A stretch of 64,000 nucleotides of DNA, from contig NZ_PCPG01000017.1 of the NCBI RefSeq assembly GCF_002979655.1, positions 21,216-85,215 of the forward strand. Direction: 5' to 3'. This document shows positions 24,535 through 32,804 of the stretch, in pieces. The stretch is from Microbacterium sp. MYb45. GTDB lineage: Bacteria; Actinomycetota; Actinomycetes; Actinomycetales; Microbacteriaceae. The notes beneath the pieces are model-generated. The model had not been told where the DNA came from and made no database searches. It was given only the letters and a program-made list of their open reading frames with translations. A program made the translations under genes and the position numbers. Numbering within the stretch: position 1 is the first letter of the stretch; every line of letters starts with the position of its first letter.

Positions 24535-25642
24535 CACGGTGCGCGAGATGAAGCCCACCTACCCCGCGTCTTCGCAGGCTCCCCGTCGCGCCCTCCACCA
24601 GGAGATCGCCCGGTCACGACGCCGACGCCCCCTCGGACGCATCGTCGCGGTGGCACTGGCAGGCACGGCCGTCGCCGCGGTGGCGGTCACAGCCACCGTC
24701 CTCATTCCCCCGGGAGTCGTCGGCCAGCCGCAAGCGGCCTCAGCATCGACGTACCTCAACGAGACCGCGGCCTCCATCCGCGCCGCCGTCGCCGCGCCGA
24801 TGGAAGTGACGATCACGACGCGGCACCTGGGCATGATCGGCGGCCCGAACGAGAAGTTCCTGCCGTTCGGAAACCTCAGGTCGGATGCGACCGCTGCCGT
24901 CGTCACCGAGTCGAGCGCGAGCTATCTCAGCACACCGGATCGCAAGTTCTCCGAGACCTCTCACACGGAGTTCCACGCCTCCGAGATCTTCGGCGATGAG
25001 GCGGCCGCCCATGCGGCGTGGACGTCGTACTACGGCTCTTCGTATCCGATCGGGAAGGAGCCTCGGACGCTCGCTGAGGTTCACACGTATGACGCCTTCG
25101 TCGAGGACCTCCCCGTTCCCACCTCCGACTTCCCGTCCGAACCCGCGGCATTCCTCGCCGCGTGGGAGAGCGGCATGGAAGACCGGCTGATCGCCGAGAA
25201 GGCTGAGGCGGCGAAGATGCCTCAGGACGGAGAGCCGGAGACCAACGGGTTGTACGAGAGCATCGAAGAGAAGTACGAGATGCCGGCCGCCGAGTACATG
25301 TTGAACGAGCTCCTGTGGTCGGTTCCGATCCTGACCGCATCCCCCGAGTATCGAGCGACCTTCCTCGAGGCGCTCGCTCTGGCTGAGGGGATCACCGTCG
25401 AGGAGGGTGCCACGGCCGACAAGGTGCTCGTCTACGAGACCGACGACGCCCGGTTCCGCCTGACGGTCAACCCCGAGGCGGGCGCCATCGTCGAGATCGA
25501 GAAGTTCCTGCTCCGCGTGCTCCCGGAGCCGTGGAGCAACCACACGAAGGACGACCCGCTCGTCGAGGTCGGCACGACCCCGTTCCTGCCGGAGGGAGTG
25601 GCGGACTTCTCCGCATCCTTCACGACTGCACCTGCGGACTGA
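24521..25642 (+). CDS. CU044_5270-type membrane protein, putative sigma partner
   Basis: A 373-residue protein with a cytoplasmic Arg-rich N-terminus (residues 1-37), one membrane helix (about 38-62, IVAVALAGTAVAAVAVTATVL) and a large extracytoplasmic domain. It resembles the actinobacterial CU044_5270 family, often encoded next to ECF sigma genes. No classical zinc-binding HxxxCxxC anti-sigma motif is present. The gene overlaps the sigma gene by 14 bases, arguing for coupled synthesis and a regulatory role. That role is inference. Confidence 0.72.
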   Translation: MDILDTVREMKPTYPASSQAPRRALHQEIARSRRRRPLGRIVAVALAGTAVAAVAVTATVLIPPGVVGQPQAASASTYLNETAASIRAAVAAPMEVTITTRHLGMIGGPNEKFLPFGNLRSDATAAVVTESSASYLSTPDRKFSETSHTEFHASEIFGDEAAAHAAWTSYYGSSYPIGKEPRTLAEVHTYDAFVEDLPVPTSDFPSEPAAFLAAWESGMEDRLIAEKAEAAKMPQDGEPETNGLYESIEEKYEMPAAEYMLNELLWSVPILTASPEYRATFLEALALAEGITVEEGATADKVLVYETDDARFRLTVNPEAGAIVEIEKFLLRVLPEPWSNHTKDDPLVEVGTTPFLPEGVADFSASFTTAPAD

Positions 25643-25656
25643 CGCGTCCGCCCTTC

Positions 25657-25694
25657 GTGCCCTTCTCATCCGCGATACCGGGTGAGGAGGGCAC
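25657..25694. terminator. Imperfect hairpin between convergent genes
   Basis: GTGCCCTTCTCA (25657-25668) pairs with TGAGGAGGGCAC (25683-25694) with one mismatch, between the CU044_5270-type gene and the WYL regulator gene. Confidence 0.5.
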
Positions 25695-25740
25695 GTCGCC
25701 GTTCACGGCACAATCGTCAGAGTCTCCGGCCTGGCCTCCG

Positions 25741-26736
25741 CTAGGCGTCGGTTGCGAGCGTCGGACCGCGGGGCGAGTAGCGGGCCGCGATCTCGACTGC
25801 GTGCTGATGGAGCACATCCCTCAGCTCGGGAGGGCTGAGGGCTTCAGCGTCGACTCCTAGTTTCCAGATCGCCCATGCCGCGTGGCGCAGGTCCTGAAAA
25901 GTCAACTCCATTCGAAGCCAACCATCCGACTCGGCCGTCTCGTGAACGATCGCGAGAGCCGTCTCGGCGAGTTCCTCTCGTCGCGCGGGGTCTAGCCGGG
26001 CGGCGACGATGAACTGCACTTCTCCGGCACGAAAACGTGCACTGCGCGCTTCCCAGAGTTGGGCGAGGTTGACCTCACTCGGGCGTTCTGCAGGAGCGGC
26101 GAGTGCCTCTGCCGCCAGAACCCGAGAGAGACGGTAGGTGCGATCATGGCCATCGACCAACGCGAGAAGGTAGCTCCTCTCCCGGACCGTCACGAGGCCG
26201 ATGGGGTCTACGTGCCGCCAGGCGGCGTCACGACCTTCGGCGGCGTAGTGAATGCGCAGTTTGCGTCCGTCGAGCACAGAGCGGCGCACCTCGTTCATGA
26301 CCGTCTCCGAGATGCCTTCGGCGAGCCGGTACCGGGACAGGAGATCCGCTTGAGGTTCGAACAGTATGCGCTGCGCGGCGTCGGTCGCCGCGGCTTGATG
26401 GCCGGCCGGTATCGCGTCGACGACCTTGCGCATGGCGGAGGACAGCGCCGATCCCAGGCCGAACACCTGTCGCCCCCCGATGCTCCCGGCCGTGAGCAGG
26501 GCGAGGGCTTCCTCCTGGTTGAGGCCCATCAGCTCGGCACGAAATCCAGGGAGCAAAGAGAAGCCGCCGTTGCGACCGCGGTTGACGTAGACCGGCACCC
26601 CGGCGGCGGACAGCGCCTCGATGTCTCTGAGAATGGTGCGCGTAGACACTTCCAGCTCGTCGGCGAGCTGGGATGCAGAGAGCGAACCCCGTTGCCGCAG
26701 GAGCAGCACGAGAGAGACCAGGCGATCGGCACGCAT
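25741..26736 (-). CDS. YafY-type HTH/WYL-domain regulator
   Basis: A 331-residue transcriptional regulator. Residues 1-60 are a winged helix (RADRLVSLVLLLRQRGSLSA, then RTILRDIEALSAAGVPVYVN). Residues about 140-215 form a WYL domain (RKLRIHYAAEGRDAAWRHVD, then YLLALVDGHDRTYRL), followed by a WCX extension. WYL domains bind nucleotides, nucleic acid or other small ligands. The ATG at 26736 begins the helix-turn-helix directly; the longer open frame upstream covers another gene's region. It is divergent from the Rid-family gene and probably controls it. Confidence 0.9.
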   Translation of the reverse strand: MRADRLVSLVLLLRQRGSLSASQLADELEVSTRTILRDIEALSAAGVPVYVNRGRNGGFSLLPGFRAELMGLNQEEALALLTAGSIGGRQVFGLGSALSSAMRKVVDAIPAGHQAAATDAAQRILFEPQADLLSRYRLAEGISETVMNEVRRSVLDGRKLRIHYAAEGRDAAWRHVDPIGLVTVRERSYLLALVDGHDRTYRLSRVLAAEALAAPAERPSEVNLAQLWEARSARFRAGEVQFIVAARLDPARREELAETALAIVHETAESDGWLRMELTFQDLRHAAWAIWKLGVDAEALSPPELRDVLHQHAVEIAARYSPRGPTLATDA

Positions 26737-26865
26737 AGGAAACTTTCTCAGAAATACATGACAAGAGGTGTCGTGTATCGCTGCGAGGCTCGAAGTGTCG
26801 TCGATTCGGACGGCGATCGGCTGGACCGGATCACCGGCACGGCACACACAACGAATGGAGAAGAG

Positions 26866-27267
26866 ATGACACTCGAACGCACCGCAGTCAACCCGGTCAC
26901 GTGGTCGCTGGAAATGGGGTTCAACCAGGGTGAGGTCGTGTCCGCTGAGTCCCGCACGTTGTACATCTCGGGGCAGACCGCGATGAACAAAGAGGGACAG
27001 CCCGAGCACCACGGCGACATGGCCGCTCAGCTCGCGCTCAGCATCGACAACCTCGAGGCGGTGTTGACGGAGGCGGGGATGACCCTCGCGAACCTCGTGC
27101 GCCTGAACGTCTACACGACCGACGTCGACGCACTGTTCCCGCACTACGGAGAGCTCGCCGGACGGCTCGGCGCCGCGGGCGTCTCGCCCACGACCACAAT
27201 GCTCGGAGTCTCGCGCCTTGCGATCCCCGGCCAGCTCGTCGAGTTGGAAGGTACGGCGGTCGCCTGA
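26866..27267 (+). CDS. Rid-family (YjgF/YER057c) protein lacking the deaminase Arg
   Basis: A 133-residue member of the Rid superfamily with the usual fold marks TLYISGQTAM, LEAVLTEAGMTLANLVRLNVYTTDV and VELEGTAVA. In RidA enamine deaminases an Arg sits in the PARS/PART motif just before the C-terminal strands. Here that place reads SPTTTMLGVSRLA, so the Arg is missing. It may therefore be a non-deaminase Rid subgroup. The start follows GGAGAAG and is divergent from the WYL regulator. Confidence 0.88.
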   Translation: MTLERTAVNPVTWSLEMGFNQGEVVSAESRTLYISGQTAMNKEGQPEHHGDMAAQLALSIDNLEAVLTEAGMTLANLVRLNVYTTDVDALFPHYGELAGRLGAAGVSPTTTMLGVSRLAIPGQLVELEGTAVA

Positions 27268-27284
27268 TCGGACGGCTCAGACGA

Positions 27285-27326
27285 CCGCCACGCTCGACGC
27301 CGTGCCTGCGACGTCGAGCGTGGCGG
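27285..27326. terminator. Bidirectional hairpin terminator
   Basis: A perfect 15-bp stem (CCGCCACGCTCGACG at 27285-27299, complement at 27312-27326) with a 12-base loop, between the convergent Rid and LacI genes. Confidence 0.8.
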
Positions 27327-27423
27327 AGCCCCGTCGGGCGCATCCCTCGCAGGAATGAATCGGTGTCCGTCCGAAGATGGCGGTCCGTGGGTTCGGTTTC
27401 GCCTCGGTCTCAGGCGTGGAGAC

Positions 27424-28464
27424 TCATCTGAGCGCGATCGCGCCCAGACCGTCGGAGGCGATCGCTCCCGATGACATCCCTGGAACGAGGACGCACGGCT
27501 GATAGCTGACGCCCGGCTGCCGGGCTGCGGGGTCGTCCGCCAGCAATGCCTCGGCTGCCACTCGCCCCAGGCTGTTCAGCTGAGGATCCACCGAGGCGAG
27601 GAATCGATCGGGGCTCCCGCTGTACTTCGACCAGTTGTCGTAGCCGACCAGTGCGACGTCTTCCGGGACCCGGACCCCGGCCTGTTCGAACGCACGGGTG
27701 ACGCCCAGAGCGATGTAGTCGTTGCCGCAGAACACGGCGTCGAACTCGCCCCGCCGTTCGAGCAGCTCGAGACCGGCCCGGTAGCCCCACGGAATGGTCC
27801 AGTCGCCGAACAGGGGTTCCGACAGCGCGATCTCCACGCCGGCATCAGCGAGCTCGGCACGAAAACCGCTCAGACGATCCTGGACCGCCCGCGAGTACTC
27901 CATCGCGGTCACATGCGCGATCCTCGTTCTCCCTTGGCGAAGGAGGTGCGCGGCGGCCAGACGCCCTGCCTGCACATCGTCCGGGAGAAAGCACGTGTCC
28001 TCGGGGTTGTCCGAGACTCCGAAGACATGGATCACCGGCGTCTGGAACGACTCCGATATCGAGGGGAACGGAACGTCCGTGCCGTCACCCACCACGATGA
28101 TCCCGTCGACTCGACGGGCCTGCAGAGTGCGAAGGTTCTCCGGCCGGGCAGCGGCGTTGTCCTCATCGTCGTAGACGAGCACGGCGACGTCGTGCTTGCT
28201 GAGTTCGGCGATGATCCCGGTGATGACCGGAGTCGAGAAGTTGCCCGATGCCTTCTGGGCGAGAACACCGACCGTGAAACTGCGCCCGAGCGCGAACGAC
28301 TGCGCGAGCGCATTGGGCCTGAAGTCCAGTCGTGCCGCGGCCTCATGGATGCGCTGCCGCGTCTCGACGGATACATGTCCACCGCCGTTGAGCACGCGCG
28401 AGGCCGTGGGCACAGAAACACCCGACTCTGCCGCGACATCCTTCAAGGTCACCGGCCGCCTCAT
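27424..28464 (-). CDS. LacI-family transcriptional regulator
   Basis: A 346-residue repressor. Residues 4-25 are the LacI helix-turn-helix (VTLKDVAAESGVSVPTASRV), followed by the hinge and a periplasmic-binding-protein-like sugar domain (DAVFCGNDYIALGVTRAFEQ, then VPEDVALVGYDNW). It closes the 34.1-27.4 kb glycan operon. A near-perfect LacI-type palindrome at 34141-34160 in the divergent promoter region is the obvious target. The inducer is probably a fucose- or mannose-containing oligosaccharide; this is inferred from the glycosidases. Confidence 0.93.
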   Translation of the reverse strand: MRRPVTLKDVAAESGVSVPTASRVLNGGGHVSVETRQRIHEAAARLDFRPNALAQSFALGRSFTVGVLAQKASGNFSTPVITGIIAELSKHDVAVLVYDDEDNAAARPENLRTLQARRVDGIIVVGDGTDVPFPSISESFQTPVIHVFGVSDNPEDTCFLPDDVQAGRLAAAHLLRQGRTRIAHVTAMEYSRAVQDRLSGFRAELADAGVEIALSEPLFGDWTIPWGYRAGLELLERRGEFDAVFCGNDYIALGVTRAFEQAGVRVPEDVALVGYDNWSKYSGSPDRFLASVDPQLNSLGRVAAEALLADDPAARQPGVSYQPCVLVPGMSSGAIASDGLGAIALR

Positions 28465-28527
28465 CGCGCTCCTTCCCGATCCCTCATCCTCTCAGGATCC
28501 CACGAGCCGCCGAGCACCGCTCATCTT

Positions 28528-29256
28528 CTACGACCCCACCAGATCCGAGATCGTGAGCCCGGACAACCAGGACTCCTTCATCGTGACCTCGGCGTCGTCG
28601 ACCGCGCGCTCGTGCGTGGATTCGAACATCCGGCGCGCGAGGATCTGCGCGGCGATCGCACGATCCTCAGGAACGGCCATGTCCAGGCCCTCGGCGACCT
28701 CCGGTCGAGCGCGTATCAATGCATCCAGGGCGCCCGGATCGTCCGTCAACGCGGTGGCGTCCGCCGTCTCCTGCTCCGATGCCGCATCGGCCATCTCCTG
28801 GAACTCATACTGTTCGAGGGTCTTCTCCACCGGCCCGTAGAGCACTTCCCCTGCTTGGGAGGACGCGTGACGTGCGGCTTTGTCGGCTTTCCACCGCTCG
28901 ACCAGGCTTTCGAAGGACGCGTCATCGATGAATGTGAGGGCGACCGCGCCCTGCCGACGGACGACCCCGTCGACGCAACGCGCGGCTGCCTGGTCAACCA
29001 GAAGTTCGCCCGCACGGCTGTCGCGCACCGGGTCCGTGTCGTCCACGACCCACCCCTTCTTGGACGCGGTATCCATGACCGTGGCTCGAACCTGACTGAC
29101 GCAGTATCGGAACTCATCCGCATGAACCGGTGTTCCGTTCACCTCCATGGCGGTGCCGTTCTTCGCGGCACCCGGTGGTACGGGCGCGGGAGCGCACGCG
29201 CAGAACCCCAGCGCCATGAAGAGGGCGATGCACGCCGCAACGTACGGTCGTCTCAC
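28528..29256 (-). CDS. SurA_N-like exported lipoprotein
   Basis: A 242-residue exported protein. A short signal peptide ends ALGFCACAP, compatible with an atypical lipobox. After it, AMEVNGTPVHADEFRYCVSQ resembles the start of SurA/PrsA-type chaperones, followed by long helices and no visible prolyl isomerase domain. The start is GTG at 29256, eight bases after GAAAGGAAGC. It sits between the secreted beta-helix gene and the LacI gene, so it might assist folding of that secreted protein. Function is inference. Confidence 0.6.
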   Translation of the reverse strand: MRRPYVAACIALFMALGFCACAPAPVPPGAAKNGTAMEVNGTPVHADEFRYCVSQVRATVMDTASKKGWVVDDTDPVRDSRAGELLVDQAAARCVDGVVRRQGAVALTFIDDASFESLVERWKADKAARHASSQAGEVLYGPVEKTLEQYEFQEMADAASEQETADATALTDDPGALDALIRARPEVAEGLDMAVPEDRAIAAQILARRMFESTHERAVDDAEVTMKESWLSGLTISDLVGS

Positions 29257-29364
29257 TGGTGCTTCCTTTCGGTCTGTTGCCCTGGCCACCGCTTCGGCTC
29301 CCACCTCCGCAGGGTGTTCGTACGACCGATGCGCCGACCGTTCGAACACCCTGCGCTCGGACGG

Positions 29365-30945
29365 CTACGGCTTCTTGGCCACGACCGGGCCGTTGTAGGC
29401 ACCGATGTTCGGTGCGGTCGTCCCCGACACCGCATTGCCCCAGTAGTCGCGGCCTCCGTTGCCGGAGATGATGCGGCCGGCCCCGATCGCCGGAGATCCG
29501 GCCGTCAGCTTGTACCCGTCGACGGTGTTGAGACCGTCGCGGCCCGTTCCCGGGTTGGCGAACAGCGGATCGGCGTTGATGGCGTTGACGTCCGCAGCGG
29601 GGCCGGCGAACCCGTGGTAGACGTTGCGGTCGACGGTGATCCCCCGATCGGTGTCGAACCGGGTCAGGCTCGAGCCGACGAAGATGTTGTTGGCGACCAC
29701 CGAGTTCGCAGCGAGCCGGATGTCGAACGCGCCGCCCGGGTTGTAGAGCGTGTTGTTGTACATCTCGAGCTTGACCTTGGCGTTGCCGCCGCTGCCGGCG
29801 TTGACGATCCCCTCACCCTGCGACACGTTGTACCGCACGACCAGCTGGGGGGTGTCGGTCTGTGCCGGACCGAAGCAGGTGAGGCACTCGAGGTAGAACC
29901 CTCCGGCGTTCTCATGGCTGTAGTTGTACTGATACGTGCACGACCCGGTGATGCCCCAGTCGCAGTCCCAACCCATCGAGTCCGGGCCCGGCTCGGTGCG
30001 GGCCGACTCGTTGAACTGGAGAACCGGATTCGCGCTCGTATAGGCCCAGATGCCGGCGATCGCGCCACGGTTGACCGCGTCGTGTCCGGCGTCATAGCTC
30101 AGGTTGCGCTCGACCAGGGGGTCGACGGAGACGCCGATCAGGATCGAGTCGGCGGCCGCGCGAAGCACGGAGTTGCCTCGGACGACGACGTTGCGGTTGT
30201 GGTTGATGGTGTCGTCCCCATTCGGGGAGCCGACGATCGCGATACCCATCGATTTCACGTCGCGGATCGAGTTGTCCTCGATGGTGACGCCGTCGAAGTA
30301 TCCCGTGAGCCCGCTGGATTTTGCCGGCAGACGAACCTGGATGCCCGCCGAGACATAGCGGTCGCTGGCGTTTCGGTCCGAGCGGCCGGTGACGTCGTGG
30401 ACATCGAGGTTTTTGACGGTGATGCCCGATCGCACCTCATTGCCGGTGTTCTCCACGAGCACGCCGCTGCGCTTTCCTTCCGCCGCGGCGATGTTCGTCA
30501 CCTCCAGGCCCTCGACTGTCCAATAGCTCACATCCCTGACGACGATGGGCGCTTCGACACCACCCCCGCCGTTGATGATCGGCTTCGCGCCGGTGCCGTA
30601 GCTGCCCAGAACGATCCGTTTCGCAGAAGTGCCACTCCCCGACGCCGTGAAGGAACCTGCGCAGGTCGTGCCGGCTTTGAGCCTGATCGAGTCTCCCGCA
30701 GCGAAGGCACCCCCCGGAGCCTGGATCGCGGCGAGCGAGTTCCATGGACTGTCCTGCGTGCCGGTCCCGTTGGCGGTCGCCGCGCAATCGACGAAGTACG
30801 CCGAATCTGCGGCCTGCGCGGGCGATGCTCCGGCCCCGGTCAAGGCGCTCAACACGACGGCGGCTCCGACGGCAGCAGTGATCGCGGCCCTCCAGCGGCC
30901 CGGCTTCTGTCGCGTTGCCGCGACGGCGGATGGAACAGACTGCAT
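29365..30945 (-). CDS. Secreted right-handed beta-helix protein (polysaccharide lyase-like)
   Basis: A 526-residue secreted protein. A signal peptide with an Ala-rich core ends ASPAQAADS near residue 47. The rest is a parallel beta-helix of repeated short strands with Asn and Gly turns, such as GVTIEDNSIRDVKSMGI, RNVVVRGNSVLRAAADSILI and NSVVANNIFVGSSL. Such folds are typical of pectate lyases, chondroitinases and related glycan-cleaving enzymes. No family-specific catalytic set was identified, so activity is unproven. It follows the ABC permeases in the same operon, behind a hairpin that may reduce or fine-tune its transcription. Confidence 0.8.
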   Translation of the reverse strand: MQSVPSAVAATRQKPGRWRAAITAAVGAAVVLSALTGAGASPAQAADSAYFVDCAATANGTGTQDSPWNSLAAIQAPGGAFAAGDSIRLKAGTTCAGSFTASGSGTSAKRIVLGSYGTGAKPIINGGGGVEAPIVVRDVSYWTVEGLEVTNIAAAEGKRSGVLVENTGNEVRSGITVKNLDVHDVTGRSDRNASDRYVSAGIQVRLPAKSSGLTGYFDGVTIEDNSIRDVKSMGIAIVGSPNGDDTINHNRNVVVRGNSVLRAAADSILIGVSVDPLVERNLSYDAGHDAVNRGAIAGIWAYTSANPVLQFNESARTEPGPDSMGWDCDWGITGSCTYQYNYSHENAGGFYLECLTCFGPAQTDTPQLVVRYNVSQGEGIVNAGSGGNAKVKLEMYNNTLYNPGGAFDIRLAANSVVANNIFVGSSLTRFDTDRGITVDRNVYHGFAGPAADVNAINADPLFANPGTGRDGLNTVDGYKLTAGSPAIGAGRIISGNGGRDYWGNAVSGTTAPNIGAYNGPVVAKKP

Positions 30946-30967
30946 GTTGCACTTCCTTTCTTCGGAG

Positions 30968-30989
30968 GGTCCGAGCGGGCGCTCGGACC
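30968..30989 (-). terminator. Intra-operon hairpin (attenuator or RNA stabiliser)
   Basis: GGTCCGAGCG (30968-30977) and its exact complement (30980-30989) are separated by two bases, between the permease stop and the beta-helix gene. It could terminate part of the transcripts or protect the transporter message. Confidence 0.6.
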
Positions 30990-30994
30990 GGAGG

Positions 30995-31864
30995 TCAGGT
31001 CTTCACGGCACCCGCCGACATGCCGGCGACGACGTAGCGCTGCAGGAAGCTGAACACCAGGATCAGCGGCAGGACGCCGAGAAGCGCCGCCGGGAACAGC
31101 GTCGTCGGCTCCACCGTGTTCGGGTCGATCAGGGCATAGGCGTTCGCCATGATCGTGCGGTTCTGCTCGCCCTGGAGGAACACGAGGGGAACGATGAGGT
31201 CGTTCCACACGACCAAGCTGATGAACGTCACCAGCGTCGCGGTGACGGGTGCGAGCAGCGGGAAGATGACGACGAAGAAGATCCGCAGCGGACCCGCACC
31301 ATCGATTGCCGCGGCCTCCTCCAACTCCGTCGGCACCTGGCGCATGAAGCTGGTGTAGAAGAACACGGCGATCGGAAGGTTCATGGCCGTGTAGACGAGG
31401 ATCACGCTGAGATGCGTGCCCAGGATGTGCAGATCCCGGATCATCAGGTACAGCGGTGCGATGAGCACATAGATCGGGATGGTGGTCCCGATGATGAACA
31501 CGCGGTAGGTGGTGTTCGTCCAGGAGCGCCCGATCCGGCTCAACGGGTAGCTGGCCATGGCGCCGAAGGCGACGGTCAACAGGCAGGAGCACACCAGGAT
31601 GATGAGGGTGTTCGCGACGCTCTGCGCGTAGTTGATGCGCTGGAACGCATCCACGACGTTGTCGAGCGTGAGGTGTTCCGGCCACCCGAGCGGATTCGCC
31701 GACACGTCAGCGGCCGGTCGGATCGCGGTCAGCACGGCGAACGCGAACGGAGTCACGAGCAGTGCGACGCCGACGATGAGCCCGATGTCGCCGAGCCGAC
31801 GTTTGCCCGCGTTCCACAGGCGGTGGTCGCGTGACCGGGCCGGGGCGGGGAGTGATGCGGACAT
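30995..31864 (-). CDS. Sugar ABC transporter permease (CUT1, MalG-like)
   Basis: A 289-residue permease with six helices. The EAA loop EAAAIDGAGPLRIFFVVIFP is intact and the C-terminus reads LQRYVVAGMSAGAVKT, as in MalG-type subunits. It lies four bases after its partner permease gene. Together they import a sugar delivered by the binding protein at 32805-34076. Confidence 0.93.
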   Translation of the reverse strand: MSASLPAPARSRDHRLWNAGKRRLGDIGLIVGVALLVTPFAFAVLTAIRPAADVSANPLGWPEHLTLDNVVDAFQRINYAQSVANTLIILVCSCLLTVAFGAMASYPLSRIGRSWTNTTYRVFIIGTTIPIYVLIAPLYLMIRDLHILGTHLSVILVYTAMNLPIAVFFYTSFMRQVPTELEEAAAIDGAGPLRIFFVVIFPLLAPVTATLVTFISLVVWNDLIVPLVFLQGEQNRTIMANAYALIDPNTVEPTTLFPAALLGVLPLILVFSFLQRYVVAGMSAGAVKT

Positions 31865-31868
31865 GGAT

Positions 31869-32744
31869 TCAGATCCTTTTCTCGCGCATGCGCAGAACGG
31901 ACGTGGCGACGCTGCTGAGCACGACGACGATGACGAGGAGGAGGACCGCGATCGTCACTCCGTAGGCGAACTCGCCCGCTCCGCCGAAGACCTTTCGGTA
32001 GACGAGGAGGGTGAGCGTTGTGGTGGATCCCGCCGGGCCGCCGTTGGTCAGCACGAAGGGGAACTCGAACACCTTCAGCGAGCCGATGAGGGAGAGCGTG
32101 ATGTTCACCGTGAGCGAGGGGGCGAGAAGAGGCCATTCGATCGTGCGGAATCGGCGGAATCCCGTCGCACCGTCGAGGTCGGCCGCTTCGAGGACATCGG
32201 CAGGTAGCGCGAGGTATCCGGCGAGGAAGATCGCCGCGGAGTAGCCGGCGAACATCCAGATGTTGACCAGAGCCACCGCGCCGAGTGCCGTGCTCGTCTC
32301 GCCCAGCCAGATGCGGGTGAGGGAGTCCAGCCCGAGGGCGCGGAGCACCTCGTTGATCGTTCCATCCGGTGCGTAGAGATACGAGAAGATGAACGATGCC
32401 ATCACCGGGGCGACGAGCGTCGGCATGAGGATGAGGACGCTGACCGGTTTGCGGATCCGCGGCCGGTTGTAGAGCGCTCTGGCCAGGAGCAACCCGAAGA
32501 GGTTCTGCAGGACGACGACGATGACGGCGTAGAGCACGGTCGTGCCGACCGCTCGGATGACCTCCCCGTCGGTGAACAGTCGTGAATACTGCTCGAGACC
32601 GACGAAGTCTGCCCGAGGGCCTCCGCTGCTGTCCGTGAAGCTGAGCCAGAGGCCGTTGACCAGCGGGTAGAGGATGAGGAGCCCGTAGACGACGAGCGCG
32701 GGAAGGAGGAACCCGAGAGCGACGAGGGGACGTTTGGAGATCAT
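31869..32744 (-). CDS. Sugar ABC transporter permease (CUT1, MalF-like)
   Basis: A 291-residue permease with about six helices, beginning with a helix at 8-28 (LVALGFLLPALVVYGLLILY). The EAA loop is EAADLDGATGFRRFRTIEWP, slightly divergent at the glycine position. It pairs with the MalG-like subunit. No ATPase gene is in the operon. Confidence 0.92.
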   Translation of the reverse strand: MISKRPLVALGFLLPALVVYGLLILYPLVNGLWLSFTDSSGGPRADFVGLEQYSRLFTDGEVIRAVGTTVLYAVIVVVLQNLFGLLLARALYNRPRIRKPVSVLILMPTLVAPVMASFIFSYLYAPDGTINEVLRALGLDSLTRIWLGETSTALGAVALVNIWMFAGYSAAIFLAGYLALPADVLEAADLDGATGFRRFRTIEWPLLAPSLTVNITLSLIGSLKVFEFPFVLTNGGPAGSTTTLTLLVYRKVFGGAGEFAYGVTIAVLLLVIVVVLSSVATSVLRMREKRI

Positions 32745-32804
32745 GACAATCCTTCAGCGAGAGCGGTGCGGCCGCCGGAGAGGGCGACCGCACCAGGAAC
32801 GGGA

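Noticed and set aside
27913..31053. A 1046-codon plus-strand open frame across the glycan operon
   Set aside because: It runs antisense through four well-supported genes and has the composition of an antisense shadow.
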